DNA of 32,217 bases from NCBI GenBank assembly GCA_018657495.1, contig JABHXA010000025.1, forward strand, positions 1 through 32,217, written 5' to 3'. This DNA comes from Fidelibacterota bacterium (GTDB taxonomy: Bacteria > Fidelibacterota > Marinisomatia > SCGC-AAA003-L08 > JACNLC01). The notes beneath the pieces are model-generated. The model was not told where the DNA came from. It worked only from the letters and a program-made list of their open reading frames with translations, and made no database searches. A program made the position numbers and the translations under genes. How positions within the stretch are numbered: position 1 is the first letter of the stretch; the number at the start of each line of letters is the position of its first letter. This document shows positions 19,871 to 28,541 of this stretch, one piece after another.

Positions 19871-19920
19871 CTTATACCAAAGTAATATTATAATTTTAGT
19901 GCTAAAAATAATGGTATAAT
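19871..19920. promoter_or_regulatory. Divergent promoter region with nested inverted repeats (candidate Rrf2 operator)
   Basis: TTATACCA at 19872-19879 and TGGTATAA at 19912-19919 form a perfect inverted repeat around a second perfect repeat, TTTTAG-TG-CTAAAA (19894-19907). The outer arms double as -10 elements: TATAAT at 19915-19920 for the plus-strand gene and TATAAG (complement of 19871-19876) for the Rrf2 operon. The inner palindrome falls where both -35 elements would be, and neither has a good TTGACA. This is what one would expect of a regulator binding between two divergent promoters, most simply the Rrf2 protein. Binding is inferred. Confidence 0.55.
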
Positions 19921-19925
19921 CTAAA

Positions 19926-22916
19926 TTGGCAACAAAAAAACAAACGCCGCACCAGACCTGGAATTTTCAGGATCTCATGCTTCATCGAGTCCACGAAATC
20001 TTGCTGGTTTCCAGTCCTTATGACGCATTCATACTGGAAGAAGATGGGAGGCTCACCGAAAGAGTTCTCCATGAATATATTGGTATGCATATGTCATATG
20101 CTCCACGTATTTGGGGTGCGACAACAGCCAGTCGGGCCATGACAATGCTTGGGAAGCGCAAATTCGATATTATAATTGTTATGATGAGAATTGCGGATAT
20201 TGATCCAGTTACATTTGCCCGGCAAGTGAAAGATAAATTCCCGACCAAACCCGTCATCCTGCTAATTTTTGATGAATCTGAAATTTCAGATATTCCTGAT
20301 TCGGTGTTTTCAACTGTTATTGATAAAGTATTTCTGTGGTCAGGAAATGCCAATGTGTTTCCTGCCATTATCAAATATATTGAAGATATCAAAAATGTCA
20401 AGCGGGATATAAAGCTAGGTGATGTAAGGGCCATCATTGTTGTTGAAGATACACCGCGGTATTATTCCATGATATTGCCTATGATGTATAAGATAATTCT
20501 TTATCATACCAGGAAACTAATAAATTCAAGTCTGGATGATTCACAACGTATGCTTCATATGCGGGCAAGACCAAAGATCCTCCTGGCCAGTTCATTTGAG
20601 GAGGCGATAAGATTCTATAAAACCAACAGGAAAAATATTCTTGGCATAATATCGGATATTCGCTTCCCCAAAGAGGGAAAACTAAACGACAGAGCCGGGG
20701 TAGATTTTGCAAAATGGGTACGGGGGATGGATTCTGATATGCCCATTATGCTCCAGTCGACTGATAAAAAGCATGAGACAGAAGCACGAAATCTGGATGC
20801 GCAATTTCTTAACAAAACCTCTGCAACCCTAATGAAGGATCTAAAAAACTTTATTGTCAGGAATTTTGGATTTGGAGATTTTGTGTTTAGGTTACCAGAT
20901 GGCAATCTCGTGGGAATCTCAAAAGACATGTATGAGCTTGAGAAAAGTCTTGAAATAGTGCCTGAAGAAAGTCTGAAATATCATGCAAAGAAAAATCATT
21001 TTTCCAATTGGCTTGCAGCCCGGGGTGAATTTGAAATTGCCACCAGGATGCGACCCATTCGGGTCAGTGATTTTAGCAGCATTGAAGAATTGCGAAAATA
21101 TCTTATCACATCAATATCCGAATACCGGGATGTACATAATCAAGGAAGGGTCGTTGATTTTTCATCAGATTCATTTGATCAGAAATCAAATTTTATTCGA
21201 ATCGCCCGCGGCTCGTTAGGTGGTAAAGCACGGGGTCTGGCATTTGCAAATTCCATTCTTGCAAAATCCAATTTAAGCAAGAAATATAAAAATGTAAAAA
21301 TCCGTATTCCTCATGTAACTGTAATAGGCACCGATGAATTTGACAATTTTATGGAAGAAAATTCTCTTTGGGAATTAGCCCTCAAAGTTAATAACAACCA
21401 GGAAGTACTTACTGCCTTTCTGGAATCATACCTCTCCCCGAAATTGGAAGAAGCACTGGCCACATTAATTGAGGGAACTGACTATCCCATTGCCATCCGT
21501 TCATCAAGTCTTCTCGAGGACTCCCAGTATCAGCCTCTGGCCGGTATGTATGAAACATATATGCTTCCCAATCTCAAAAACAATGATAATAAACTGAAGA
21601 TAATCTCAGAAGTAGTCAAACGAATTTATGCTTCCACATTTTACTTAAATGCCAAAACAATTATTGACAATTCATCGCATCGGCATGAAGAAGAAAAGAT
21701 GGCCATCATTATACAGGAACTGGTGGGATCACAGGTTAAAAATCGCTTTTATCCCACTTTCAGTGGAATCGCCCAAAGTTATAATTTTTATCCTGTTTCA
21801 TATCAGAAGCGTGAAGAAGGAATTGCATTTGTCGCCCTTGGTTTAGGTAAAACCGTTGTCGAAGGGGGAAAGGCGTTGAGATTTTCACCATATTATCCAT
21901 CAATTCTACCACAATTTTACTCTATCAAGTCTACAATTCAGAACTCTCAAAACTCCTTTTTTGCTTTGGATACTGAAAGGAAAATCGAGACAATAGGTGG
22001 GGAGAATGATAATCTAAAACAATACGATTTGAAAACCGCTGAAGAAGATGGAAATTTAAAGCATATTGCCAGTGTTGTATGTGCTCAGGATAATGTGATA
22101 CGGGATTCATTATCATATGAAGGGGTTCGTATAATAACTTTCGCTTCAATCCTTAAATGGAAGACTTTTCCACTTGCTGAAATTCTTAAAGATCTTCTGC
22201 AAATGGGTGAAGAGGGATTGGGATGCCCGGTTGAAATTGAGTTCTCAGCAAATATCGGTAAGAATTCTGATTTCGATTTGGATTTTTGTCTTTTGCAGAT
22301 TAAACCCATGGTAATCACATCTGGCTTGAGTCTCGGTAAAATTGGAAAATATTCGAATGAGGAAATACTTTTTAAATCAGAATCAGCCCTTGGCGATGGC
22401 ATTATAGATGACATTCATCATATCATTGTGGTAAAAACTGACAATTTTGATGCATCTGCCACACTTGATATTGCCGCTGAAATTGAACAAATGAATTCAA
22501 AAATTAAGTCGCATGGTAAATATGTTCTTGTTGGTCCTGGGAGATGGGGGACTGCCGACCGTTGGCTTGGAATACCTGTAAGCTGGCATCAGATATCCGG
22601 TGCAAAAATTATTGTTGAAATGGAATTGGATGACTTTAAAGTAGACCCGTCCTTTGGAAGCCATTTTTTCCAAAATGTTACAAGTATGCGGATTGGATAT
22701 TTTACCATTAAATCAGGTGCCTCGTCGTTGGACTTTATAAACTGGGAATGCCTGAACCGCCAGAATATATTAATGGAAACAAAATATCTTGCCTGTTATG
22801 AATTTAACAACCAGCTTCGCATAAAGATAGATGGACAAACAGGCAGCGGCATCATTCTAAAACCTGAGAAAACAAAGGTAGAAATGATGGATGAGGAGGA
22901 GAGCTCCGGTATATAA
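19926..22916 (+). CDS. Dual receiver-like / PEP-pyruvate-binding domain protein
   Basis: A 996-residue protein of unassigned function. Residues about 24-150 look like a response-regulator receiver without an acceptor: FDIIIVMMRI (80-89) has Met where Asp is expected. Residues about 168-315 are a more complete receiver: acidic pair Glu174-Asp175, acceptor Asp244 in ISDIRFP, and Lys297. From about 428 a PPDK/PEP-synthase ATP-binding domain starts with GSLGGKARGLA and continues with AIRSSSLLEDSQYQPLAGMYETY (523-545, two adjoining motifs). The phosphohistidine swivel domain of true PEP synthases and its GGxTSH motif are absent. Instead there is a C-terminal region with GPGRWGTADRWLGIPVSW. Start TTG 19926 lies only six bases after a TATAAT box, so the message could be nearly leaderless; ATG 19977 is the alternative. 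Confidence 0.82.
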   Translation: MATKKQTPHQTWNFQDLMLHRVHEILLVSSPYDAFILEEDGRLTERVLHEYIGMHMSYAPRIWGATTASRAMTMLGKRKFDIIIVMMRIADIDPVTFARQVKDKFPTKPVILLIFDESEISDIPDSVFSTVIDKVFLWSGNANVFPAIIKYIEDIKNVKRDIKLGDVRAIIVVEDTPRYYSMILPMMYKIILYHTRKLINSSLDDSQRMLHMRARPKILLASSFEEAIRFYKTNRKNILGIISDIRFPKEGKLNDRAGVDFAKWVRGMDSDMPIMLQSTDKKHETEARNLDAQFLNKTSATLMKDLKNFIVRNFGFGDFVFRLPDGNLVGISKDMYELEKSLEIVPEESLKYHAKKNHFSNWLAARGEFEIATRMRPIRVSDFSSIEELRKYLITSISEYRDVHNQGRVVDFSSDSFDQKSNFIRIARGSLGGKARGLAFANSILAKSNLSKKYKNVKIRIPHVTVIGTDEFDNFMEENSLWELALKVNNNQEVLTAFLESYLSPKLEEALATLIEGTDYPIAIRSSSLLEDSQYQPLAGMYETYMLPNLKNNDNKLKIISEVVKRIYASTFYLNAKTIIDNSSHRHEEEKMAIIIQELVGSQVKNRFYPTFSGIAQSYNFYPVSYQKREEGIAFVALGLGKTVVEGGKALRFSPYYPSILPQFYSIKSTIQNSQNSFFALDTERKIETIGGENDNLKQYDLKTAEEDGNLKHIASVVCAQDNVIRDSLSYEGVRIITFASILKWKTFPLAEILKDLLQMGEEGLGCPVEIEFSANIGKNSDFDLDFCLLQIKPMVITSGLSLGKIGKYSNEEILFKSESALGDGIIDDIHHIIVVKTDNFDASATLDIAAEIEQMNSKIKSHGKYVLVGPGRWGTADRWLGIPVSWHQISGAKIIVEMELDDFKVDPSFGSHFFQNVTSMRIGYFTIKSGASSLDFINWECLNRQNILMETKYLACYEFNNQLRIKIDGQTGSGIILKPEKTKVEMMDEEESSGI

Positions 22917-23021
22917 TGGGAAGATATTAGACTCTAAAGGTTTTTAATTAAAGATTTTTTGATTTGTGAACAATATCTTTCGATTTATTTTTAACATTAT
23001 ATCCCCAGTATTATAATCAAT

Positions 23022-23056
23022 AAAAAAAGGGACTGACTTAATTCGTCAGCCCCTTT
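23022..23056 (-). terminator. Terminator of the octaheme cytochrome gene
   Basis: Stem AAAGGG-A-CTGAC / GTCAG-C-CCCTTT with one mismatch and a seven-base loop, followed on the minus strand by a T-run (seven, counting stem bases). It lies about 78 bases beyond the cytochrome stop. In plus orientation it lies 110 bases after the end of the 996-residue gene and could also serve it, though the plus-strand T-tract is short. Confidence 0.82.
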
Positions 23057-23133
23057 AGCAATTAACTTTTCTAATTTGTAAATACGGTTTTGGGTTACCG
23101 TTTTACAGCAAAACTATTTTCAGTTATACACCC

Positions 23134-24585
23134 TTATTTATATCGGGCTTTAAACTCATCAGAAGCTTTTTTCCTTCTTTTCTTTTCATCTGAATTCATA
23201 TTTCCATCAATCCACTTATGATTATCGCTCGCCATCACATCATCTAATAATTTTTGGAGTTCCTTGGCAGTGTTTTTATCTTTTCTACTATCTGAATGCA
23301 AACCCCGTTCAATTATTTCTTCAATTTCAGGAATAAACTCAGAATAGAAATTCTTCGCCAATTCGTAAGTGCCATGCCAATGTGTGTAATCAGGAGCCAT
23401 CATGGATGCACCATGTCTGGCTCGTCTACCTTCATGATGCCAGATTTCAAACCAGACAAAATCGATTTTTTCACTAAACTTAATATGGTTTCCATCTGCA
23501 TCAGATCTTAATAGTGGTAAGGCGGCTTTATATAATTTTTCACCAGGCGTGGCAAATTTTTCATCGTATAATGTGATAAGTCCTTCATATTGTAGAAAGA
23601 AATTGTCAGTAAAGTTTGAATTATGGCAGGATGTGCAAACATCAACCATATTTTCGCGTCGGATATCAGCATGTACATTGGCTGATTCAAGACCCCATTT
23701 TGCATCTGTTTCATGAGATAATTTTGAATGAACCGGACGATTATTCCATTTAATTCTTAAACCGACATTATGAGTAATATCCTGATTTGGAGTTGCAGAC
23801 ATATGACAGGTTGCACATGTTGGAGCAATAGAATAATCTTCACCAACTACCCACTTTGATGAACCGAGATTCATACGGTCAACATTGGCGTAGAAATTGA
23901 TTCCATGTTTGGATTCGTCATAGATTTCTTTTTGCGGATGATCTGGACCCAGATGACATTTACCACAATTTTCCGGGCGTCTTGCCTGGGCAATTGAAAA
24001 TTCGTGTCTTTGGTGACAGGCGGTACATGATCCCTCAGATCCATCAGGGTTTATACGACCGATACCGGTATTTGGCCAGGTAGCTGGATCAAGACTGCCG
24101 TCAGCAAGAACTTTGACCTGACTTCCATGACATTGCCAGCAACCATTCACTGCAGCAGCTGAATTGCCATGGGGAAATCCTGGTGTGACAAATGCACTAT
24201 TGCCTTCAACAACTTCTGCCAGGACATTATCCAGCGAACCCATAATTCTACCAGCTTTTGAGTGGTGAGAATTGAGGAATTCATCAACTTCTGTTTCATG
24301 ACATCTGGCACAATCTTTTGGTGAAACGATAACAGAGATCAGATAATCTTCATGTTCAAAGGCATCCACATCTCCCTCTTCCGCCTGGTGACATTCATAA
24401 CATCCTACATTGGCACCGTAATGTTTACTGGCACCCCATTGTTGAAAAAGACTTGCATTTTCTTCTTTATGACATTGCATACATTCCTTCGTTTCATCCG
24501 ATAAAACATTTGGAATGGTTCGATCTGAAAACCCAATTGAAAGGGTAAACAAAAATAGCATAACTATTTTAATGGTTTGTTTCAT
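23134..24585 (-). CDS. Octaheme c-type cytochrome of the hydroxylamine oxidoreductase (HAO) family
   Basis: Exported redox enzyme of 483 residues with a signal peptide (1-20). Eight CXXCH haem sites begin at Cys35, 62, 92, 149, 187, 207, 257 and 317. The spacing, CGKCHLGPDHPQKEIYDESKH after haem six, and HGASMMAPDYTHWHG (391-405) match the HAO/octaheme family. Such enzymes oxidise hydroxylamine or hydrazine, or work in reverse on nitrite. The difference depends on a tyrosine cross-linked to the P460 haem; Tyr400 is a candidate, but I cannot confirm the alignment. No NapC/NrfH-type quinol partner or ammonia monooxygenase gene is adjacent. A porin-like gene is divergent 173 bp away. The C-terminal 25 residues are Lys-rich. 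Confidence 0.88.
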   Translation of the reverse strand: MKQTIKIVMLFLFTLSIGFSDRTIPNVLSDETKECMQCHKEENASLFQQWGASKHYGANVGCYECHQAEEGDVDAFEHEDYLISVIVSPKDCARCHETEVDEFLNSHHSKAGRIMGSLDNVLAEVVEGNSAFVTPGFPHGNSAAAVNGCWQCHGSQVKVLADGSLDPATWPNTGIGRINPDGSEGSCTACHQRHEFSIAQARRPENCGKCHLGPDHPQKEIYDESKHGINFYANVDRMNLGSSKWVVGEDYSIAPTCATCHMSATPNQDITHNVGLRIKWNNRPVHSKLSHETDAKWGLESANVHADIRRENMVDVCTSCHNSNFTDNFFLQYEGLITLYDEKFATPGEKLYKAALPLLRSDADGNHIKFSEKIDFVWFEIWHHEGRRARHGASMMAPDYTHWHGTYELAKNFYSEFIPEIEEIIERGLHSDSRKDKNTAKELQKLLDDVMASDNHKWIDGNMNSDEKKRRKKASDEFKARYK

Positions 24586-24693
24586 TTTTTATCCTATAGT
24601 ATAGTAATGGTTAACAATTAAGTATTAAAAATATTAATGACGCTTGAGTCATAAATTATGAATGTCTTAATTTATGTGGCAATTAAAAAGCAT

Positions 24694-24713
24694 AAAGATA
24701 TGAATATATCTTT
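24694..24713. promoter_or_regulatory. Inverted repeat between the cytochrome and porin genes
   Basis: AAAGATAT-GAAT-ATATCTTT, perfect eight-base arms with a four-base centre, lies in the 173-bp divergent region, 45 bases before the porin start. Size and symmetry fit a dimeric regulator site, and shared control of both genes is possible. No regulator gene is adjacent. The remainder of this region is AT-rich without a clear promoter. Confidence 0.4.
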
Positions 24714-24748
24714 CCAATTAGTTTAACAAGAACGAATTTAATCAATAC

Positions 24749-24753
24749 AGGAG
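24749..24753 (+). promoter_or_regulatory. Shine-Dalgarno site for the porin-like gene
   Basis: AGGAG five bases before ATG 24759. Clear Shine-Dalgarno sites are rare in this window, so this one supports both the start choice and strong translation. Confidence 0.7.
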
Positions 24754-24758
24754 TTAAT

Positions 24759-25904
24759 ATGAACAGAGCGTTAGCAATAATCATTGTCTGTTGCATGGGT
24801 TTTTCATTATTTGCAGGTGAAACAGTGAAATTATCAGGTCAATTCAGACATCGTTACGAATATTCGGCAATGGACTTTAACAGCGATACAGATGCGGATA
24901 CATATCAGTATCTTCGCACTCGACTAAATATCGCCTTCAATCCATCAGAAGATTTGGAAGCCTTTTTTCAATATCAGGATGCCAGAAAGATGGGTGAAGA
25001 ATCAAACACTTTAACGGATGCATCTGCTGATAATCTTGATCTTCATCAGGGTTTTGTAAAAATGAAAAATCTATTTGGTAAACCACTTGATGTGAAACTG
25101 GGTCGCTTCGAAGCAGTCTATGGACCGCAAAGATTAATCGGTGCTGTCGGCTGGCATAATTTCGGCAGAAGTTTTGACGGTATGATTTTCACTTATCATA
25201 CTGCCATGATGGATGTGGATTTCATCAATTTTAAAACAGTTGAAAATAGCGATGATGATCTTGATGTATGGGTCCGTGGTGTATATGGTAATCTCAAACT
25301 TGAGAATTATAAAACACAGGCATTCTATTTATTGGATGATGAACGTGGAACCTTTGGTCTATATGCAAAAGGTCAGATTATACCTGGTCTCAGTCATGAA
25401 ACTGAATTTGCCATGCAGAACGGTGAAGCAGGCGGTGAAGATCTAAATGGATTATTTTATGCTTTTAATTTTACCTATGATCTAAATGGTTTAAAGTTAT
25501 CTGCTGGATATGATCATGTAAGTGGAAACGATGAAGATACTGAAGACAATGAAGCTTTCAATACCCTATTTGCCACAAATCATAAATATTATGGTTCCAT
25601 GGATTATTTTCTGAATATTCCTGTCCATACCGCTGAATTGGGATTGAATGATATACATGTAAAACTATCTGGATTATCAGTTGCCGGTATTGGTGTAAAT
25701 GCTGCATATCATATTTTTACATCTGAATTTGACAATTCAAATGGTGACTCTGATTTTGGCAGTGAAATTGACCTCACTTTTGTTAAAAAATATAATGAGA
25801 ATGTGAAATTTGTTGGTGGATTCTCGATGTTCATGCCAGGTGACTTAATGTCTGGTGATGACAATGCTACCTGGGCATATTTGATGACGATTGTAAATCT
25901 CTAA
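24759..25904 (+). CDS. Porin-like outer-membrane beta-barrel protein
   Basis: 381 residues with an N-terminal signal peptide (MNRALAIIIVCCMGFSLFAG, cleavage near 19-20). The mature part begins VKLSGQFRHRYEYSAMD, and alternating strand patterns run to a C-terminal strand ending ATWAYLMTIVNL. The segment VKLGRFEAVYGPQRLIGAVGWHNFGRSFDGM resembles the alginate-export/porin family (two adjoining barrel strands). The protein is acidic, with long Asp-rich loops, which suggests cation or solute passage rather than anion selectivity. Divergent to the octaheme cytochrome, so it may admit that enzyme's substrate. It is followed by a perfect 34-bp terminator palindrome. The specific solute is unknown. 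Confidence 0.85.
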   Translation: MNRALAIIIVCCMGFSLFAGETVKLSGQFRHRYEYSAMDFNSDTDADTYQYLRTRLNIAFNPSEDLEAFFQYQDARKMGEESNTLTDASADNLDLHQGFVKMKNLFGKPLDVKLGRFEAVYGPQRLIGAVGWHNFGRSFDGMIFTYHTAMMDVDFINFKTVENSDDDLDVWVRGVYGNLKLENYKTQAFYLLDDERGTFGLYAKGQIIPGLSHETEFAMQNGEAGGEDLNGLFYAFNFTYDLNGLKLSAGYDHVSGNDEDTEDNEAFNTLFATNHKYYGSMDYFLNIPVHTAELGLNDIHVKLSGLSVAGIGVNAAYHIFTSEFDNSNGDSDFGSEIDLTFVKKYNENVKFVGGFSMFMPGDLMSGDDNATWAYLMTIVNL

Positions 25905-25925
25905 AATACTGATCCTATAACTACT

Positions 25926-25959
25926 AAAAAGGGGCTGTTCAATTGAACAGCCCCTTTTT
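25926..25959 (+). terminator. Perfect palindromic terminator after the porin-like gene
   Basis: Seventeen-base arms without mismatch, AAAAAGGGGCTGTTCAA and its complement, ending in TTTTT on the plus strand. It begins 22 bases past the stop. The T-run exists on both strands, so it can stop transcription both ways. Actual folding would leave a loop of about four bases. Confidence 0.92.
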
Positions 25960-26028
25960 CTATGTGTAAACATAATTAAAAATTGATAATTTAAGCACAT
26001 ATTCAATGGTTAAATTTTCTCATGAATC

Positions 26029-26511
26029 ATGATTAATATTGAACTTGAGATATTCATTCGAAGCGATAAAACAGTGGTATGGGCGTTCATGTCAGATATC
26101 ACCAAAGCGCTATCGCTCAACAGATATCATCATCAGGTTTCAGCAGAATCCTATCGTACAATCAAAGGGCTTAAGTTCCAGATTGAGCATAAGATATTTT
26201 ACACCAATACAATTATGAATGCTACCATCACTCATTGCCAACCTCCTGATATTTTATGTATTACTGAAGAACCATCATTGAATTCTAAAAAGGGTTTTTG
26301 TCATAAATGTACATACCAGTTAAAGAGTGAAGGTTATGGAACAAAACTAATATATAAACTCGATGGTTCATATAATAATGTTTTACTGGATTTACCTTTC
26401 AAACCTATCCTCCGGGTGACGATGATTGAGGAGTTATTAAGAATTAAACATACTATTGAATCATCCCAACCAAATTTGAAAATGAATGGCCAGAACCTGC
26501 ATCCTGTTTAG
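26029..26511 (+). CDS. Small SRPBCC-like (START/Bet v 1 fold) protein
   Basis: 160 residues with no catalytic motif that I recognise. The opening IELEIFIRSDKTVVWAFMSDI, the mid-strand pattern, TKLIYKLDGSYNN and the C-terminal helix (VTMIEELLRIKHTIE) follow the SRPBCC/polyketide-cyclase-like plan: first strand, two short helices, sheet, long last helix. Such proteins bind hydrophobic ligands. Cys residues at CHKC (near 91-94) form a CxxC pair. It is isolated between the porin terminator and the tig operon. Function unknown. Confidence 0.6.
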   Translation: MINIELEIFIRSDKTVVWAFMSDITKALSLNRYHHQVSAESYRTIKGLKFQIEHKIFYTNTIMNATITHCQPPDILCITEEPSLNSKKGFCHKCTYQLKSEGYGTKLIYKLDGSYNNVLLDLPFKPILRVTMIEELLRIKHTIESSQPNLKMNGQNLHPV

Positions 26512-26530
26512 GGCCATAACATTTGAAACC

Positions 26531-26564
26531 GAGCTGACTTCTAAAAATTATTAGAAAACAGCTC
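26531..26564 (+). other. Two-step stem-loop upstream of tig
   Basis: GAGCTG/CAGCTC and TTCTAA/TTAGAA pair around a six-base loop with a 2x2 internal loop. No T-run follows, so it is a poor intrinsic terminator. It could be a processing or regulatory structure in the 139-bp gap before trigger factor. Confidence 0.35.
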
Positions 26565-26650
26565 AATATTCTGATTTGAAAGGATATAGGATATCGTACA
26601 TCTTAGCAAATAAATTACACGCTTGAATTTTTAACAAATATAGGAAATAC

Positions 26651-27925
26651 ATGAAAGCCGTTGTAAACGAAATCAATAGCTATACACGAGAATTAGATAT
26701 CCATGTTGACTGGGAAGAGATGAAGGAAAACTACTCCCTCATGGTCAAAAAATATCATTCCGATTACCAAAGAAAAGGATTTAGAAAAGGCAAAGTGCCA
26801 ATGCCCTATTTTAAGAAAGAGATGGGGCCTGCCGTAGAAATGGAATTTTCCGACAAAGCCCTAAACGATTATTATTATCAGGCTCTACAGGATAATGGTC
26901 TCACACCAATCAATAAGGCAAAAATTGATCATTTCCATTTTCATGAAAACTCCGATCTCCATTTTAAAGCAGAATTTGAGATTATACCATCTTTTCAACT
27001 CCCGGATTACGGAGCTAAATTAAAGTTTAAATTGACTGTCATAGAGAAAACAGAAAATGATCTTGTTACATCTATGGAAAGACTGCAGCAAAATTTTGTT
27101 AAATACGAAGCCATTCCAGGTCCTTCAAAAGAAAATGATTTTCTATTTGGTGACCTGATTGAATTAGATGAATCTGGCAATCCGAATCCGCAGAAGAAAC
27201 ATGCTGACCAGACAATAAAAATTGATCCAGCGATTTTTAAGGATCATGATATAAATGAGATGCTTGGTAAAAAAGCCGGGGATACCTGCAAAATTCATCC
27301 TGAAGTTAATGAAAATAAAATTTCCTATAAAATTGTCATAAAAGAAATTCGGGAAAGTATTCTTCCTGAATTAAATGATGAATTCGCAAAAAGTGTCCGG
27401 CCTGATGTTGAAAATCTTGATCAGTTAAAATCAAAGGTAAATGAGGAAATCCAGCATGAACTGGATAAAACCAATCAGAAAAGTCGTGATAATCATATCA
27501 TTGAATATTTTATTAAGAATACGCCATTTGATATTCCCACTTCTATGATTGACAGATACCTGGATGGTGCTGTTGAAGAATTCAAAGAAAAAGCAGAGCC
27601 GGGAATGCCTGTAAATGAGCAACAGATCAGGGAAGATTATAAACCTCATGCCGATAACAGCCTTCGTTGGATTATGGTAAAAACTGAACTGATAAAAGTT
27701 GAAGATCTCAAAATTGAAAAAAGTCATATGGATGCCAAATTTGAAAGTCTGGCAGCCAACTTCAACATGGCGGCTGATAAAGTGGAAGCTATCTACAAAA
27801 AATCAGATAAATTTGATGAGTTTAAAGAAGATCTTTTAGAAGAACTTTTATTCAATACTCTGGCATCCAAAGCAAAGATAAAAGAAGTGATCAAAACCAC
27901 AGATCAGATGAAAGAGGATAATTAA
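26651..27925 (+). CDS. tig: Trigger factor with degenerate PPIase domain
   Basis: Ribosome-bound chaperone that meets nascent chains. 424 residues. The N-terminal ribosome-binding domain has the tail-loop motif GFRKGKVP at 43-50. The C-terminal helical arms (about 245-420) are present, including [11 protein letters not shown]. The middle FKBP-like region (about 150-240) is shortened and lacks the usual FxG/GMIPGFE active-site text; it reads [12 protein letters not shown] then [10 protein letters not shown]. Prolyl isomerase activity is therefore probably lost, as in other Bacteroidetes-type trigger factors. First gene of tig-clpP-clpX, one base before the clpP start codon. Confidence 0.93.
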   Translation: MKAVVNEINSYTRELDIHVDWEEMKENYSLMVKKYHSDYQRKGFRKGKVPMPYFKKEMGPAVEMEFSDKALNDYYYQALQDNGLTPINKAKIDHFHFHENSDLHFKAEFEIIPSFQLPDYGAKLKFKLTVIEKTENDLVTSMERLQQNFVKYEAIPGPSKENDFLFGDLIELDESGNPNPQKKHADQTIKIDPAIFKDHDINEMLGKKAGDTCKIHPEVNENKISYKIVIKEIRESILPELNDEFAKSVRPDVENLDQLKSKVNEEIQHELDKTNQKSRDNHIIEYFIKNTPFDIPTSMIDRYLDGAVEEFKEKAEPGMPVNEQQIREDYKPHADNSLRWIMVKTELIKVEDLKIEKSHMDAKFESLAANFNMAADKVEAIYKKSDKFDEFKEDLLEELLFNTLASKAKIKEVIKTTDQMKEDN

Positions 27926-27926
27926 G

Positions 27927-28523
27927 ATGACATTCCAAAACAATATGCTGGTGCCGATGGTAGTTGAGCAAACTGCTCATGGTGAACGGGCGTTTGATAT
28001 TTATTCCCGTTTGTTAAAAGAGCGTATAATCTTTCTTGGTACCGGGATTAATGATTATGTCTCCAGTTTAATTATTGCCCAATTGCTGTTCCTGGAAGCA
28101 GAAGATTCAGAAAAAGATATATACATGTATGTCAATAGTCCCGGAGGCGTGATAACTGCCGGATTTGGAATTTTGGACACTATGTCATACATTAAACCTG
28201 ATGTCGCTACAATTTGCATGGGACAGGCAGCTTCAATGGCAGCCGTTATTCTATGTGCAGGAGCTGAAGGCAAACGATCGGCTTTACCCAATTCGCGGGT
28301 CATGATTCACCAGCCAATGGGTGGAGTACAGGGACAGGCGACGGATATAGAGATCCATACAAAAGAGATTTTATATCTTCGGGAGAAATTGAACAAAATT
28401 CTCGCAAAAAATACTGGAAAAACAATGAGAGCCATTGAAAAAGATACAAACAGAGATCATTTCATGTCCGCCCAGCAGGCAAAGGACTATGGTCTTATTG
28501 ATCAAATTGTTAAGAAACGATAA
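27927..28523 (+). CDS. clpP: ATP-dependent Clp protease proteolytic subunit
   Basis: Serine protease subunit forming the tetradecameric chamber fed by ClpX. 198 residues. The triad is Ser103 in GQAASMAA, His128 in RVMIHQP and Asp177 in [10 protein letters not shown]; the spacing (25 and 49) equals that of the E. coli enzyme. YVNSPGG at about 68-74 is the oxyanion loop region. It starts one base after the tig stop and ends 18 bases before clpX. Confidence 0.98.
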   Translation: MTFQNNMLVPMVVEQTAHGERAFDIYSRLLKERIIFLGTGINDYVSSLIIAQLLFLEAEDSEKDIYMYVNSPGGVITAGFGILDTMSYIKPDVATICMGQAASMAAVILCAGAEGKRSALPNSRVMIHQPMGGVQGQATDIEIHTKEILYLREKLNKILAKNTGKTMRAIEKDTNRDHFMSAQQAKDYGLIDQIVKKR

Positions 28524-28541
28524 TCCAGGATAATATCGATT

